Part shown: piece after piece, positions 54,105-63,749 of the stretch
Layout of the letters: every line of letters begins with the position of its first letter
Numbering within the stretch: the stretch's first letter is position 1
Assembly (NCBI RefSeq): GCF_015482585.1
Contig: NZ_CP049742.1
Coordinates: 826,501 to 890,500, forward strand
Direction: 5' to 3'
Length of the DNA: 64,000 bases
Source of the DNA: Mangrovibacillus cuniculi
GTDB lineage: Bacteria; Bacillota; Bacilli; Bacillales; R1DC41
Translations under genes and position numbers: made by a program
The notes under the pieces: generated by a model
Told to the model about the DNA's origin: nothing
Databases searched by the model: none
What the model saw: only the letters and a program-made list of their open reading frames with translations

Positions 54105-54112
54105 GAAACATC

Positions 54113-54889
54113 ATGACAAGAAACAAAGTGGAAATCTGTGGAGTAGATACGTCGAAGTTACCTGTATTAAAAAATGAGGAAATGCGTGAGTTATTTCGTC
54201 AAATGCAATCAGGTGAGACGTATGCTCGAGAAAAGTTAGTAAACGGAAATTTACGACTTGTTCTTAGTGTAATACAAAGGTTTAACAATCGAGGAGAATT
54301 TGTGGATGATTTATTCCAAGTTGGATGCATTGGGTTAATGAAGTCTATTGATAACTTTGATTTAGGACAAAATGTAAAATTCTCTACTTACGCTGTACCG
54401 ATGATAATTGGAGAAATAAGACGTTACTTACGTGATAATAACCCAATTCGAGTGTCTAGATCATTGCGTGATATTGCTTATAAAGCACTACAAGTAAGAG
54501 AACGTTTAATGGCTTTAACTTCTAAGGAACCTACTGCAGAAGAAATTGCAAAAGAGCTTGATGTGTCACATGAAGAAATTGTATTTGCTTTAGATGCTAT
54601 CCAAGATCCTGTTTCATTGTTTGAGCCTATTTATAACGATGGAGGAGATCCTATCTTTGTCATGGATCAGCTCAGTGATGAAAAAAATCGTGATATTCAA
54701 TGGATTGAAGAGATTGCTTTAATGGAAGGCCTTAGAAGGTTAAATGAACGAGAGAAACTAATTATTAGGAAACGTTTCTTTCAAGGGAAGACCCAAATGG
54801 AAGTCGCTGATGAAATTGGAATTTCGCAGGCACAAGTATCTCGATTAGAAAAAGCAGCTATTAAACAAATGAATAAAAACATTCAGTGA
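54113..54889 (+). CDS. sigG: RNA polymerase sigma-G (forespore, late)
   Basis: Sigma-G drives late forespore transcription after engulfment. This 258-residue protein starts MTRNKVEICGVDTSKLPVLK, the typical region with no pro-sequence, and has region 2 (LRLVLSVIQRFNNRGEFVDD), region 3 and region 4 (GISQAQVSRLEKAAIKQMNK). In B. subtilis sigG lies close behind sigE; here 672 bases of repeats separate them. A strong ribosome binding site is present but can be paired in a hairpin. Confidence 0.97.
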   Translation: MTRNKVEICGVDTSKLPVLKNEEMRELFRQMQSGETYAREKLVNGNLRLVLSVIQRFNNRGEFVDDLFQVGCIGLMKSIDNFDLGQNVKFSTYAVPMIIGEIRRYLRDNNPIRVSRSLRDIAYKALQVRERLMALTSKEPTAEEIAKELDVSHEEIVFALDAIQDPVSLFEPIYNDGGDPIFVMDQLSDEKNRDIQWIEEIALMEGLRRLNEREKLIIRKRFFQGKTQMEVADEIGISQAQVSRLEKAAIKQMNKNIQ

Positions 54890-54908
54890 AGACTTGAAAT
54901 GCTATTTA

Positions 54909-54951
54909 AACACATGAAATCCAGTTGTAATAAGGATTTCATGTGTTTTTT
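54909..54951 (+). terminator. Intrinsic terminator after sigG
   Basis: ACACATGAAATCC pairs perfectly with GGATTTCATGTGT (13 bp) across an 11-base loop, followed by TTTTT. Confidence 0.9.
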
Positions 54952-54998
54952 CTATTTGGGTATGGTAAACTGAATGTAAAAATGAGTTGGTGATAACG

Positions 54999-55814
54999 AT
55001 GAATCAAACGTTTCACTTAGCTGATCCATCTTTTTTCGTCATACAACCATGGCGTAACGTAGAAGGATTAACAGCAGGCTTTACAACTAGAAACGGCGGA
55101 GTGGGAAAACAAGCTTTTAAATCCAACAATTTAGCATTTCATGTGGAAGATGACTCTAAAACAGTTAAAACAAATAGAGAAAGGTTATCTTTAAAGTTGA
55201 ATTTTCCATTGCAGGATTGGGTCTCTGCAAAGCAAGTACATGAAGCAAGTATTTTAGAAGTAAAGTCTTCCCATAGAGGACAAGGTGCTACAGAACTTAC
55301 TTCTGCTTTACCTAACATCGATGGATACTGGACAAAAGAAAAGAATATTTTATTAACCTCTGCCTACGCAGATTGTATTCCGCTATATTTTTTACATAAA
55401 AACAGCAATAAAATAGGTCTCGCTCATGCTGGCTGGAAAGGTACAGCAGCTGGTATAGGAATTAATTTACTGAAAGAGTGGGAAAAAGAAGGAATTCAGC
55501 CTTCTGAAGTGGAAGTTGTCATTGGACCAGGTATTTGTTCTGCTTGTTATGAGGTTGATACGAAGGTCATTCAAGCAATGGATTCGTGGCTTGATGCAAA
55601 AAATAGAAACAACCTTATTAAACAAACTAGTGAAAGTCATTTTCACATCGATTTATCTGGTATCAACGAGCTACAATTAATAAATCATGGAGTTAACCCT
55701 TCATTCATCTATCGTACAAATTTTTGCACTTGTTGTGATGATTTATTCTTTTCTCATAGAAGAGATCAAGGGACAACGGGGAGAATGCTTAGTTTTATTG
55801 GATGGAAGGTGTAA
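54999..55814 (+). CDS. ylmD: YfiH/LACC1-type purine nucleoside phosphorylase family protein
   Basis: This 271-residue protein belongs to the Cu-oxidase_4 (YfiH) family, whose members act on purine nucleosides (phosphorylase and adenosine deaminase activities in LACC1-like proteins). The zinc-site residues are seen in HAGWKGTAAGIGINLL, CSACYEVDTKV and the earlier ASAKQVHEASIL-like WVSAKQVHEASI. The ATG at 54999 follows GGTGAT; a GTG four codons earlier is possible. It forms a tight ylmD-ylmE-sepF-ylmG string. Confidence 0.9.
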   Translation: MNQTFHLADPSFFVIQPWRNVEGLTAGFTTRNGGVGKQAFKSNNLAFHVEDDSKTVKTNRERLSLKLNFPLQDWVSAKQVHEASILEVKSSHRGQGATELTSALPNIDGYWTKEKNILLTSAYADCIPLYFLHKNSNKIGLAHAGWKGTAAGIGINLLKEWEKEGIQPSEVEVVIGPGICSACYEVDTKVIQAMDSWLDAKNRNNLIKQTSESHFHIDLSGINELQLINHGVNPSFIYRTNFCTCCDDLFFSHRRDQGTTGRMLSFIGWKV

Positions 55815-55817
55815 AAG

Positions 55818-56501
55818 ATGCAAGTAAAAGATAAAAAAGCTGTTATCGACAAAAGAATTTTGGAAGCATGTACGCGTGCAAATAGAGATAGAAAAGACAT
55901 TCATGTTATTGCGGTAACCAAGTATGTTTCTAATGAAAGAACGCTAGAGGCAGTTCAAGCTGGTATACAGCATCTTGGTGAAAATAGAATTGAAGGGTTG
56001 CTAGCTAAGCAAAACGTGTTAAAAGAGGAGAAACAGCTCGAATGGCATTTTATTGGTACCTTGCAATCTAGAAAAGTGAAAGAAGTTATTGGTAGTGTAG
56101 ACTACATTCACTCTTTAGATCGTATTTCTATCGCTAAGGAAATAGAAAAAAGATCTTTCCACACAGTTAACTGCTTTGTACAAGTGAATGTTTCTTCAGA
56201 AGAGTCTAAACATGGGTTAAGTCCAACTGAAATAATTCCTTTTATCGAAAAACTAAGAGAGTTTCCTAAAGTTAAAGTAATTGGATTAATGACAATGGCT
56301 CCAAATACTAACGATGAATCAACTTTAAGGGAATGCTTTAAACAATTAAGAGAAATAAGAGATACGATAATAGAAATGGAATTCTCTCATGCACCATGTA
56401 AAGAACTATCAATGGGAATGTCTAATGATTTTGAAATAGCGATAGAAGAAGGTGCGACATACATAAGAATTGGTACTTCATTAGTAGGTGAGGAGGAGTA
56501 A
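55818..56501 (+). CDS. ylmE: YggS family pyridoxal phosphate homeostasis protein
   Basis: This 227-residue PLP-binding barrel protein belongs to the YggS/PLPBP family, which buffers PLP and affects amino acid balance. The Schiff-base lysine is in [12 protein letters not shown], and later motifs are [38 protein letters not shown] and the phosphate loop [17 protein letters not shown] with [11 protein letters not shown]. It lies three bases after ylmD and two before sepF. In B. subtilis it has the same place upstream of sepF. Confidence 0.94.
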   Translation: MQVKDKKAVIDKRILEACTRANRDRKDIHVIAVTKYVSNERTLEAVQAGIQHLGENRIEGLLAKQNVLKEEKQLEWHFIGTLQSRKVKEVIGSVDYIHSLDRISIAKEIEKRSFHTVNCFVQVNVSSEESKHGLSPTEIIPFIEKLREFPKVKVIGLMTMAPNTNDESTLRECFKQLREIRDTIIEMEFSHAPCKELSMGMSNDFEIAIEEGATYIRIGTSLVGEEE

Positions 56502-56503
56502 AA

Positions 56504-56989
56504 ATGGGAATTAAATCGAAATTCAAGTCATATTTTTGGTTAGATGAAGAAGAACTTGATGAAACAGAAGTGGAACAACCAAAACAACCAAGACAAGCAA
56601 CAGAAGAATCAAAAGTTCAAGAACCAATTCCACAAATAAAGTCTAAGCAAACTGCTAGAAAGGAAAACGTTGTGAACCTACAAAGTGTACAAAAAGCAAC
56701 AGGAGCAAAAATGGTTTTATTAGAACCAAGAGTGTATGCAGAGGCTCAAGAGATTGCGGATCACCTTAGAAGTAAAAGGGTGGTTGTTGTTAATTTACAA
56801 CGTGTCTCTCATGACCAAGCAGTAAGGATTGTTGACTTCTTAAGTGGTACAGTATATGCAATTGATGGCGATATTCAACGTATAGGTATGGATATATTCT
56901 TATGTTCTCCAGACAACGTAGAAGTATCTGGTTCTATTACAGAATGGGTACAAAATGAGACAACAAATGATATGAGGTGGAACTACTAG
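56504..56989 (+). CDS. sepF: Cell division protein SepF
   Basis: SepF binds FtsZ bundles and the membrane and helps form a proper septum. This 161-residue protein has the N-terminal amphipathic membrane helix (GIKSKFKSYFWLD), an acidic and Gln-rich linker (residues 20-65), and the globular core (MVLLEPRVYAEAQEIADHLR; VVVNLQRVSHDQAVRIVDFL; GTVYAIDGDIQRIGMDIFL) that dimerises and binds FtsZ. It abuts ylmG. Confidence 0.95.
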   Translation: MGIKSKFKSYFWLDEEELDETEVEQPKQPRQATEESKVQEPIPQIKSKQTARKENVVNLQSVQKATGAKMVLLEPRVYAEAQEIADHLRSKRVVVVNLQRVSHDQAVRIVDFLSGTVYAIDGDIQRIGMDIFLCSPDNVEVSGSITEWVQNETTNDMRWNY

Positions 56990-57250
56990 ATGGATGCAAT
57001 TGGAAATATTATATTAACATTAATACGATTTTATTCTTATGCTTTAATTGGCTATATCCTAATGTCATGGTTTCCCCAAGCGCGTGAAACTGCGATTGGC
57101 CAATTCTTAGCGCGAATTTGCGAGCCATATTTAGAGCCGTTTCGTAAAGTGATACCACCACTTGGTATGATTGATATTTCACCTATCGTTGCAATTTTAG
57201 TATTAAACTTTGCTATGGAAGGCGTAGCGGCTGTATTTAGAATGTTCTAA
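56990..57250 (+). CDS. ylmG: YggT family membrane protein YlmG
   Basis: This 86-residue protein has two membrane helices and the conserved [19 protein letters not shown] and [21 protein letters not shown] of the YggT/YlmG family, associated with division genes in Gram-positives and with nucleoid distribution in plastids. The start directly follows the sepF stop. Function in bacilli is unknown. Confidence 0.92.
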   Translation: MDAIGNIILTLIRFYSYALIGYILMSWFPQARETAIGQFLARICEPYLEPFRKVIPPLGMIDISPIVAILVLNFAMEGVAAVFRMF

Positions 57251-57255
57251 AAAAA

Positions 57256-57298
57256 GAAGGAAGAAGGCTCCTATACGCCAGATTCCTTCTTTTTTCTT
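57256..57298 (+). terminator. Intrinsic terminator after ylmG
   Basis: AAAAGAAGGAA pairs with TTCCTTCTTTT across a loop of about 17 nt and a T-run follows. Confidence 0.78.
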
Positions 57299-57427
57299 TT
57301 GGTTATAATTTTCACGTCCATTTCCATAACGAACTTCCTGATTACTATTTTACGGACTAGTTTGACGAATAAATGTAACATTATATCATGACACTAAAAT
57401 GTGTTTATGAAGAAAGTAGAGGGATAT

Positions 57428-58204
57428 ATGAGTTCTATTTATCAGCATTTTCGACCAGAAGAAGCACCTTTTATAGATAAAGTAACCTCATGGATAGAGC
57501 AAGTAGAAATACAATATGCACCAAAACTAACAGACTTTTTGGATCCGAGACAAATGCAAATTGTCCAAATGATGGTAGGAACAAAAGGAGAAGTAAAAGT
57601 AGATTTTCATGGCGGTAATGAGACGCTAGAACGAAAAAGAGCGCTACTTTACCCGAGCTACTATCAACCTGTAGAATCTGACTACCAATTACAAGCATTT
57701 AAGATTACATATCCCTCTAAATTTGTAACGATAGAACATAGACAAATTTTAGGATCATTAATGAATGTAGGGTTAAAAAGAGAAAAGTTTGGAGATATCC
57801 TATTTCATGAAGAGGTGTGGTATTGCATAGTCGCCCATGAAGTAAGTGATTATGTAAGACTGCAATTAAATGCCGTTGGAAAAACAAAAGTGGATGTTAG
57901 TGAATGTAGTTTGGTTGAGATCCCCAGTTTTAAAGAGGAGTGGCAAGAGAAAAAACTAACAGTAAGCTCTTTGAGGCTAGATGTCATTGTTTCTAACATT
58001 TACTCCACTTCCAGACAAAAAGCAGCTGAATATATTCAATCTGGGCTAGTAAAGGTAAATTGGCAACAGACGGATCAAGTATCATTTGTTTGTGAAGCGG
58101 GAGATGTTATTTCTGTTAGGAGAAAAGGGCGATCAACCATAGTTGCCATAGAAGGACATACGAAAAAAGACAAAATTAAAGTAACAGTTGGTGTAAAAAA
58201 ATAA
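57428..58204 (+). CDS. ylmH: S4-domain RNA-binding protein YlmH
   Basis: This 258-residue protein has an N-terminal domain (SIYQHFRPEEAPFIDKVTSW), a middle alpha/beta domain with LDPRQMQIVQ and GDILFHEEVWYCIVAHEVSDY, and a C-terminal S4 RNA-binding domain (LRLDVIVSNIYSTSRQKAAE). B. subtilis YlmH has been described as a ribosome quality-control factor that binds obstructed 50S subunits. The ATG at 57428 gives the family N-terminus and follows TAGAGGG. It has its own promoter region after the ylmG terminator. Confidence 0.92.
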   Translation: MSSIYQHFRPEEAPFIDKVTSWIEQVEIQYAPKLTDFLDPRQMQIVQMMVGTKGEVKVDFHGGNETLERKRALLYPSYYQPVESDYQLQAFKITYPSKFVTIEHRQILGSLMNVGLKREKFGDILFHEEVWYCIVAHEVSDYVRLQLNAVGKTKVDVSECSLVEIPSFKEEWQEKKLTVSSLRLDVIVSNIYSTSRQKAAEYIQSGLVKVNWQQTDQVSFVCEAGDVISVRRKGRSTIVAIEGHTKKDKIKVTVGVKK

Positions 58205-58312
58205 ACAGAAAAAAGAGGATTATTCACACATATTGTCGAAATAAAGTTATAATTAAAGAAATCTTGTTGATGCAAAATCAATAGAATGCAAAATTAGCTG
58301 GAGGTGCTATTT

Positions 58313-58831
58313 ATGCCGTTAACACCATTAGATATACATAACAAAGAATTTAGTCGAGGATTCCGAGGCTATGATGAAGATGAAGTAAATGAATTCTTAG
58401 ATCAAATCATTAAAGACTATGAAATTATTTTACGTGAAAAGAAAGAATTAGAAGAAAAACTATATGGCATGACAGAACGCCTAGGTCACTTTACAAATAT
58501 CGAAGAAACGTTAAATAAATCGATTATTGTTGCACAAGAAGCAGCCGAGGAAGTGAGAAGAAATTCACAAAAAGAAGCAAAATTAATTGTCCGTGAAGCG
58601 GAGAAGAATGCAGATCGTATCGTGAATGAGTCACTTACAAAAGCACGCAGAATCGCAATGGAAATTGAAGAGTTGAAAAAGCAGTCGAAAGTATTCCGAA
58701 ACCGTTTTAAGATGCTTATAGAAGCACAATTAGATCTTTTAGGAAACGACGATTGGGATACACTAATGGAAATGGACGTCGATACAACGGAGTTAAAACG
58801 TCTAGAAGAACAAGAAGTTCCCACTAGATAA
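58313..58831 (+). CDS. divIVA: Cell pole and septum protein DivIVA
   Basis: DivIVA marks negatively curved membranes at poles and septa and recruits MinJ, RacA and others. This 172-residue protein starts MPLTPLDIHNKEFSRGFRGY, the lipid-binding domain, with EDEVNEFLDQIIKDYE, and then continues as coiled coils to about residue 155. The ATG at 58313 follows GGAGGTG. It is the last gene of the ylm cluster, before ileS, as in B. subtilis. Confidence 0.96.
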   Translation: MPLTPLDIHNKEFSRGFRGYDEDEVNEFLDQIIKDYEIILREKKELEEKLYGMTERLGHFTNIEETLNKSIIVAQEAAEEVRRNSQKEAKLIVREAEKNADRIVNESLTKARRIAMEIEELKKQSKVFRNRFKMLIEAQLDLLGNDDWDTLMEMDVDTTELKRLEEQEVPTR

Positions 58832-58851
58832 GGGAAAGTAATGAGATAATC

Positions 58852-58880
58852 TTGATTTTTTCTTCTGTTTTGACTATAAT
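58852..58880 (+). promoter_or_regulatory. Sigma-A promoter of the ileS T-box transcript
   Basis: TTGATT (58852-58857), 17 bp, TATAAT (58875-58880). Transcription would start near 58887, giving a leader of about 335 nt. Confidence 0.75.
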
Positions 58881-58886
58881 CATTTT

Positions 58887-59140
58887 CATCAAAAGAATTA
58901 AATATTGCTAACATGATGATGAGGACAGTAACTTATGGAGTACTTAAAGCGAATCGAGGGTGGTGGAAGCTCGATAGAACGATATAAGCGAACATCACCT
59001 CTGAGTATAGAAAGCGAACGGTAACTAGTAGCTGGAAACGACTTGTCCACGATACGGACTCTTGAGTGGTAGTCTAGCTACCATAAGGGTGGTACCGCGG
59101 GAGGCTCTCTCGTCCCTTTTTGGGATGAGGGAGTTTTTTT
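58887..59140 (+). promoter_or_regulatory. T-box leader for isoleucine
   Basis: This leader controls ileS by sensing uncharged tRNA-Ile. The T-box sequence AAGGGTGGTACCGCGG is at 59085-59100. The specifier loop is in GCGAACATCACCTCTGAG, where ATC is the isoleucine codon, and AGTATAGAAAGCG follows. The terminator at 59105-59140 pairs CTCTCTCGTCCC with GGGATGAGGGAG and has seven T residues. A short open frame across this region is not a gene. Confidence 0.95.
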
Positions 59141-59221
59141 GTTACTTTCATAAATGGGATTTAGCTAATCTCATTTTGCCACCAACCAATACTTATGAAC
59201 TAACTAAAGGAGTGGAACGCT

Positions 59222-62005
59222 TTGAATTACAAAGATACATTGCAAATGCCAAAGACGGATTTCCCAATGCGTGGGGGATTACCAACAAGAGAACCTCAAA
59301 TTCAAGAAAAATGGTCTGAGATGGACATTTACCAAAAGGTTCAAGATAGAACAAAAAATAAACCTATGTTTGTTCTGCATGATGGTCCTCCATATGCGAA
59401 CGGTGATATTCACATGGGGCATGCGATGAACAAAGTAATTAAAGATTTTATTGTTCGTTATAAGTCCATGTCAGGGTTTAATGCACCATATGTACCTGGA
59501 TGGGATACACATGGTTTACCAATTGAACAAGCGTTAACAAATAAGGGTGTCAAGCGCAAAGAAATGACGACAGCTGAGTTCCGTAAGCTTTGTGCAGAAT
59601 ATGCGTGGGAACAAATTAATAATCAAAGAGAACAGTTTAAGCGTTTAGGCGTTCGTGGTGATTGGGAAAATCCGTACGTAACACTTGATCCAGCTTATGA
59701 AGCTCGCCAAATTAAACTATTTGGTGAGATGGCAAACAGAGGATTCATTTATAAAGGATTAAAACCAGTTTATTGGTCCCCTTCAAGTGAATCAGCTTTA
59801 GCAGAAGCGGAAATCGAGTACCAAGATAAACGATCTCCATCTATCTATGTAGGATTTGAAGTTCAAGATGGAAAAGGAGTGTTGGAGCAAGGAACTAGTG
59901 TCATGATTTGGACGACAACTCCTTGGACAATTCCTTCCAACTTAGCTATTGCAGTTCATGAGGACTTATCTTATGCGGTTGTATCATCAACTCAAGGGAC
60001 TTTTGTGGTAGCAGAGGAATTAGTAGCTACAGTAGTAGAAGCAGCAGAGTTAGAAGATGCGAAAGTACTAAAAGTAGTAAAAGGATCAGAACTGGAAGGA
60101 GTTCAAACAAAGCATCCATTATATGATCGAGTATCTCCAATAGTGATTGGTCATCATGTTACGACTGATTCAGGTACAGGATGTGTACACATTGCACCGG
60201 GTCACGGGGAAGACGACTTTATCATAGGTCAAAAATATGGCTTAGAAGTGTTCTGTCCTATTGATGAGAAAGGTTGTTTTACGAACGAAGTACCTAAATA
60301 TCAAGGTGTATTCTATGATGAGGCAAATAAAGCCATTACAGAACGTCTTGGTGAGCTTGGTGCATTAGTTAAGCTACAATTCATTACTCACTCGTATCCA
60401 CATGATTGGCGTACAAAAAAACCAGTGATTTTCCGCGCAACAGCTCAATGGTTTGCATCCATTGATAAAATTCGTGAAGATTTATTAAAAGCTGTAAATG
60501 AAACAAGCTGGTTACCTAAATGGGGAGAAACTCGCCTATTTAACATGGTAAGGGACCGTGGAGATTGGTGTATCTCTCGTCAACGTGTATGGGGCGTTCC
60601 AATCCCTGTTTTCTATGCAGAAAATGGAGAAGAAATTATTACTCCTGAAACGATTGAACATGTTTCTAACTTGTTCCGTGAGCATGGTTCAACAGTATGG
60701 TTTGAAAAAGATGCGAAAGAATTATTACCAGAAGGATTTACTCATCCTGGAAGCCCTAATGGAAAATTCACAAAAGAGCAAGACATTATGGATGTATGGT
60801 TCGACTCTGGGTCATCCCACCAAGCGGTGCTAGATGAGCGTTCTGATTTACAATACCCTGCAGATGTATACTTCGAAGGTTCTGACCAATATCGTGGTTG
60901 GTTTAACTCTTCTTTAACAACTGGAGTAGCTTTAACTGGTAAAGCACCATATAAAACAGTCATCAGCCATGGTTTCACACTTGATGGTCAAGGAAGAAAA
61001 ATGAGTAAATCACTTGGTAACGTAATTCTTCCTTCTAAAGTGATGGATCATCTAGGTGCGGATATTTTACGTCTATGGGTAGCATCAGTAGATTATCAAG
61101 CTGATGTACGTGTAACAGATGCTAACTTTAAACAAGTTGCGGAAGTTTACCGCAAGATTCGTAATACATTCCGATTCCTATTAGGAAACTTACATGACTT
61201 CTCACCAAGTAAAGATGCCCTAGCATTTGAAGACCTTCGTGAAGTAGATCAATTTATGATGGTGAAGTTAAATGAATTGGTAGAAAAAGTTCGTAATCAT
61301 TATGAAAAATACGAATTCTTAAGTATCTACCATGCAATCAATAATTTCTGTACACAAGAGTTAAGTTCGTTCTACATGGATTTCTCGAAAGATGTGTTAT
61401 ATATTGAAGCTCCTACAAGTCATGAGCGTCGTGCTATGCAAACCGTAATGTATGAAACATTAATGAAGTTAGTAGTTTTAACTACACCAATTCTATCTCA
61501 TACGACACAAGAGATTTGGGAGTTCATTCCAGAGGTTACTGTGGAAAGTCCACAACTTCTAGATATGCCTGAAGTGGTAAAGTACGAAAATGCCTCCGCA
61601 TTAGTAGCAAAATTTGATGCGTTCTTAGATATTCGTGATGATGTCTTAAAAGCGCTAGAAGAAGCACGTAATAGTAAATTAATCGGTAAATCATTACAAG
61701 CGCATGTAACGATTTACGCGGATGAAAGTGAATTTAATTTATTGCATTCTATCCAAGAAAGTCTTGAACAGTTATTTATTATTTCTGCTTTCACACTGGT
61801 ACAAGGAAAAGATAAGGCGCCAAGTGATGCTCTAGCTCTAGAAAAAGTAACTGTTGCAGTTGCTCCTGCAAAAGGCGAAACATGTGCAAGAAGTTGGAAA
61901 GTTTCAGAAGATGTGGGTCAAGATCCAGATTTCCCTGATTTAAACCTACACAATGCTAAGATTGTAAAAGAGCATTATGCACATTTACTTAACCAAGAAG
62001 GATAA
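59222..62005 (+). CDS. ileS: Isoleucyl-tRNA synthetase
   Basis: IleRS charges tRNA-Ile and edits valine. This 927-residue class I enzyme starts [17 protein letters not shown] (TTG codon, AAAGGAG upstream), has HIGH as HMGH ([11 protein letters not shown]), the editing domain with [13 protein letters not shown] and HGEDDF, and KMSKSLGN. The zinc-binding C-terminus is degenerate: where CxxCW and a second CxxC are expected, this protein reads [14 protein letters not shown] and then [15 protein letters not shown], so three of four cysteines are gone. Otherwise complete. Confidence 0.96.
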   Translation: MNYKDTLQMPKTDFPMRGGLPTREPQIQEKWSEMDIYQKVQDRTKNKPMFVLHDGPPYANGDIHMGHAMNKVIKDFIVRYKSMSGFNAPYVPGWDTHGLPIEQALTNKGVKRKEMTTAEFRKLCAEYAWEQINNQREQFKRLGVRGDWENPYVTLDPAYEARQIKLFGEMANRGFIYKGLKPVYWSPSSESALAEAEIEYQDKRSPSIYVGFEVQDGKGVLEQGTSVMIWTTTPWTIPSNLAIAVHEDLSYAVVSSTQGTFVVAEELVATVVEAAELEDAKVLKVVKGSELEGVQTKHPLYDRVSPIVIGHHVTTDSGTGCVHIAPGHGEDDFIIGQKYGLEVFCPIDEKGCFTNEVPKYQGVFYDEANKAITERLGELGALVKLQFITHSYPHDWRTKKPVIFRATAQWFASIDKIREDLLKAVNETSWLPKWGETRLFNMVRDRGDWCISRQRVWGVPIPVFYAENGEEIITPETIEHVSNLFREHGSTVWFEKDAKELLPEGFTHPGSPNGKFTKEQDIMDVWFDSGSSHQAVLDERSDLQYPADVYFEGSDQYRGWFNSSLTTGVALTGKAPYKTVISHGFTLDGQGRKMSKSLGNVILPSKVMDHLGADILRLWVASVDYQADVRVTDANFKQVAEVYRKIRNTFRFLLGNLHDFSPSKDALAFEDLREVDQFMMVKLNELVEKVRNHYEKYEFLSIYHAINNFCTQELSSFYMDFSKDVLYIEAPTSHERRAMQTVMYETLMKLVVLTTPILSHTTQEIWEFIPEVTVESPQLLDMPEVVKYENASALVAKFDAFLDIRDDVLKALEEARNSKLIGKSLQAHVTIYADESEFNLLHSIQESLEQLFIISAFTLVQGKDKAPSDALALEKVTVAVAPAKGETCARSWKVSEDVGQDPDFPDLNLHNAKIVKEHYAHLLNQEG

Positions 62006-62012
62006 GTAATGA

Positions 62013-62047
62013 AGTGGCCGAAAAGATAATTTGTCTTTTCGGCTTTC
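62013..62047 (+). terminator. Intrinsic terminator after ileS
   Basis: GCCGAAAAGA pairs with TCTTTTCGGC across a seven-base loop, followed by TTTCT. The T-run is short. Confidence 0.75.
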
Positions 62048-62090
62048 TGCATTTAATAGTCATTAATAAGTTTTATCTTGGGATGTGCAG

Positions 62091-62231
62091 GATTTTTGGC
62101 TCATTCGTGTGAAACATAGTTTCACACGCCTTTTAGCATAGCTGAAAGGTAACAAAAAAATACTCAAGCCAGCGAGAGAGCTAGCTTTCTCAAAGGGCTT
62201 GAGTACTTTCTTGTTAAATGAGCCAAAAATC
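62091..62231. repeat. Cloverleaf-forming inverted-repeat element between ileS and lspA
   Basis: A perfect 15-bp terminal inverted repeat (GATTTTTGGCTCATT at 62091-62105 and its complement at 62217-62231) encloses three further stems: CGTGTGAAA/TTTCACACG (9 bp), CCTTTTAGC/GCTGAAAGG (9 bp with one G-T), and TACTCAAGCC/GGCTTGAGTA (10 bp) with an inner GAGAGAG/GCTTTCTC arm. There is no reading frame or T-run. It could be a structured RNA, a small mobile element without genes, or both. Confidence 0.7.
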
Positions 62232-62335
62232 ATCTATTGTTAAACATTCTATCGCAATAAGTAGTTTCAATTCCTTGGTTGTGCTACAATGCTATGAGTA
62301 CAAGTTTACAATTGTTAAGTAGGAGTGGACGGAAT

Positions 62336-62821
62336 ATGTGGATATTTTATGCGATAGCAGCGTTAGTAGTTATCTTAGATCAATTAACTAAATGGCTAGT
62401 AGTACAATATATGGAACTTGCAGAATCTATTGAGATTATTCCAAATCTACTCTACATAACTTCACATCGAAATCGCGGAGCTGCTTGGGGGATTTTACAA
62501 GGACAAATGTGGTTTTTCTACATTGTGACGGTGGTAGTTGTGGCAGCGTTAGTTTTTTATCTACATCGTCACGCGAAGGGAAAAGTCCTATTAGGCACTA
62601 GTATAGGGTTTATGCTAGGTGGTGCGATAGGTAACTTTATTGATCGACTTTTCCGAAAAGAAGTAGTTGACTTTGTCAATACGTATATTGGTTCTTATAA
62701 TTTCCCTATTTTTAATGTGGCTGATGCCGCGTTAACAGTAGGTGTCGTCTTATTATTTATTGAAATGCTTCGCGAGGAATGGCAAGCGAAAAAGGAGAAG
62801 AAAAATGGAACAACAGCATGA
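62336..62821 (+). CDS. lspA: Prolipoprotein signal peptidase II
   Basis: LspA cleaves signal peptides of lipoproteins such as CtaC at the lipobox. The 161-residue protein has four membrane helices and the conserved DQLTKWLVV (domain A), [24 protein letters not shown], and [11 protein letters not shown] with the catalytic aspartates D in VVDFVNTY and D in NVADA. The ATG at 62336 is preceded by AGGAGTGG. Its 3' end overlaps the next gene by 17 bases. Confidence 0.96.
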   Translation: MWIFYAIAALVVILDQLTKWLVVQYMELAESIEIIPNLLYITSHRNRGAAWGILQGQMWFFYIVTVVVVAALVFYLHRHAKGKVLLGTSIGFMLGGAIGNFIDRLFRKEVVDFVNTYIGSYNFPIFNVADAALTVGVVLLFIEMLREEWQAKKEKKNGTTA

Positions 62822-63713
62822 TTGGACAATTACAGAAGAGCATAAAGGAGAACGAATTGATAAATGGTTATCAAGCGTTCAATCTGAGTGGTCTCGTTCT
62901 CAAGTACAAACTTGGGTAAAAGATGGAAACGTATTAGTAAATAACGAACAAGTAAAAACAAACTATAAAGTTCAACTCAACGATGTAGTTACTGTTTCTC
63001 CACCAGAAGTAGTGGAATTAGACGTGGAAGCAGAAGAAATGGATTTAGATATTTACTATGAAGATCAAGACGTATTAGTTGTGAATAAACCAAGAGGTAT
63101 GGTGGTTCATCCTGCACCAGGGCATGTAACGGGTACATTGGTAAACGGTCTAATGGCACACTGTAAAGACCTGTCTGGTATCAATGGTGTAATGAGACCA
63201 GGTATTGTTCACCGTATTGATAAGGACACTTCTGGTTTATTAATGGTTGCAAAAAATGACTTGGCGCATGAGTCTTTAGTTAATCAATTGGTAGAAAAAT
63301 CAGTAACGCGAAAATATGTTGCTCTTGTTCACGGGAACATTTCTCATGATTATGGAACGATTGATGCCCCTATTGGCCGTGATCCAGAAGAAAGACAAAG
63401 TATGACGGTAATTGATAAAGGAAAACATGCCGTTACACATTTTCACGTATTAGATAGACTTGAACAGTTTACTATAGTAGAATGCCAATTAGAAACAGGA
63501 CGTACGCATCAAATTCGTGTACACATGAAATATATTGGCTTCCCGTTAGCTGGTGATCCCAAATATGGGCCAAGAAAAACAATAGATTTCCCTGGTCAAG
63601 CGTTACACGCTCGTACACTTGGTTTTGTTCATCCGAGAACAGGAGAGTATATGGAATTTGAAGCTCCTTTACCTGAAGATATGAAAACCTTAATAGATAA
63701 ATTGAAGAAATAA
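62805..63713 (+). CDS. ylyB: RluA/RluD family 23S rRNA pseudouridine synthase
   Basis: This 302-residue enzyme has an N-terminal S4 domain ([20 protein letters not shown]) and the RluA catalytic domain with [15 protein letters not shown], whose aspartate is the nucleophile, then [19 protein letters not shown]. It is the B. subtilis YlyB homologue that sits between lspA and pyrR. The exact uridines modified are not known from sequence. AAAAGGAGAAG precedes the ATG, which lies within lspA, so the genes are coupled. Confidence 0.93.
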   Translation: MEQQHDWTITEEHKGERIDKWLSSVQSEWSRSQVQTWVKDGNVLVNNEQVKTNYKVQLNDVVTVSPPEVVELDVEAEEMDLDIYYEDQDVLVVNKPRGMVVHPAPGHVTGTLVNGLMAHCKDLSGINGVMRPGIVHRIDKDTSGLLMVAKNDLAHESLVNQLVEKSVTRKYVALVHGNISHDYGTIDAPIGRDPEERQSMTVIDKGKHAVTHFHVLDRLEQFTIVECQLETGRTHQIRVHMKYIGFPLAGDPKYGPRKTIDFPGQALHARTLGFVHPRTGEYMEFEAPLPEDMKTLIDKLKK

Positions 63714-63715
63714 GG

Positions 63716-63744
63716 TTGACGAGTTACACAATTTACGTTAATCT
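63716..63744 (+). promoter_or_regulatory. Sigma-A promoter of the pyr operon
   Basis: TTGACG (63716-63721), 17 bp, TAATCT (63739-63744). It begins three bases after the ylyB stop. Confidence 0.65.
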
Positions 63745-63749
63745 GATGT

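Noticed and set aside
59062-59319. 85-residue open frame upstream of ileS
   Set aside because: It overlaps the T-box, its terminator and the ileS start; the leader explains the sequence.
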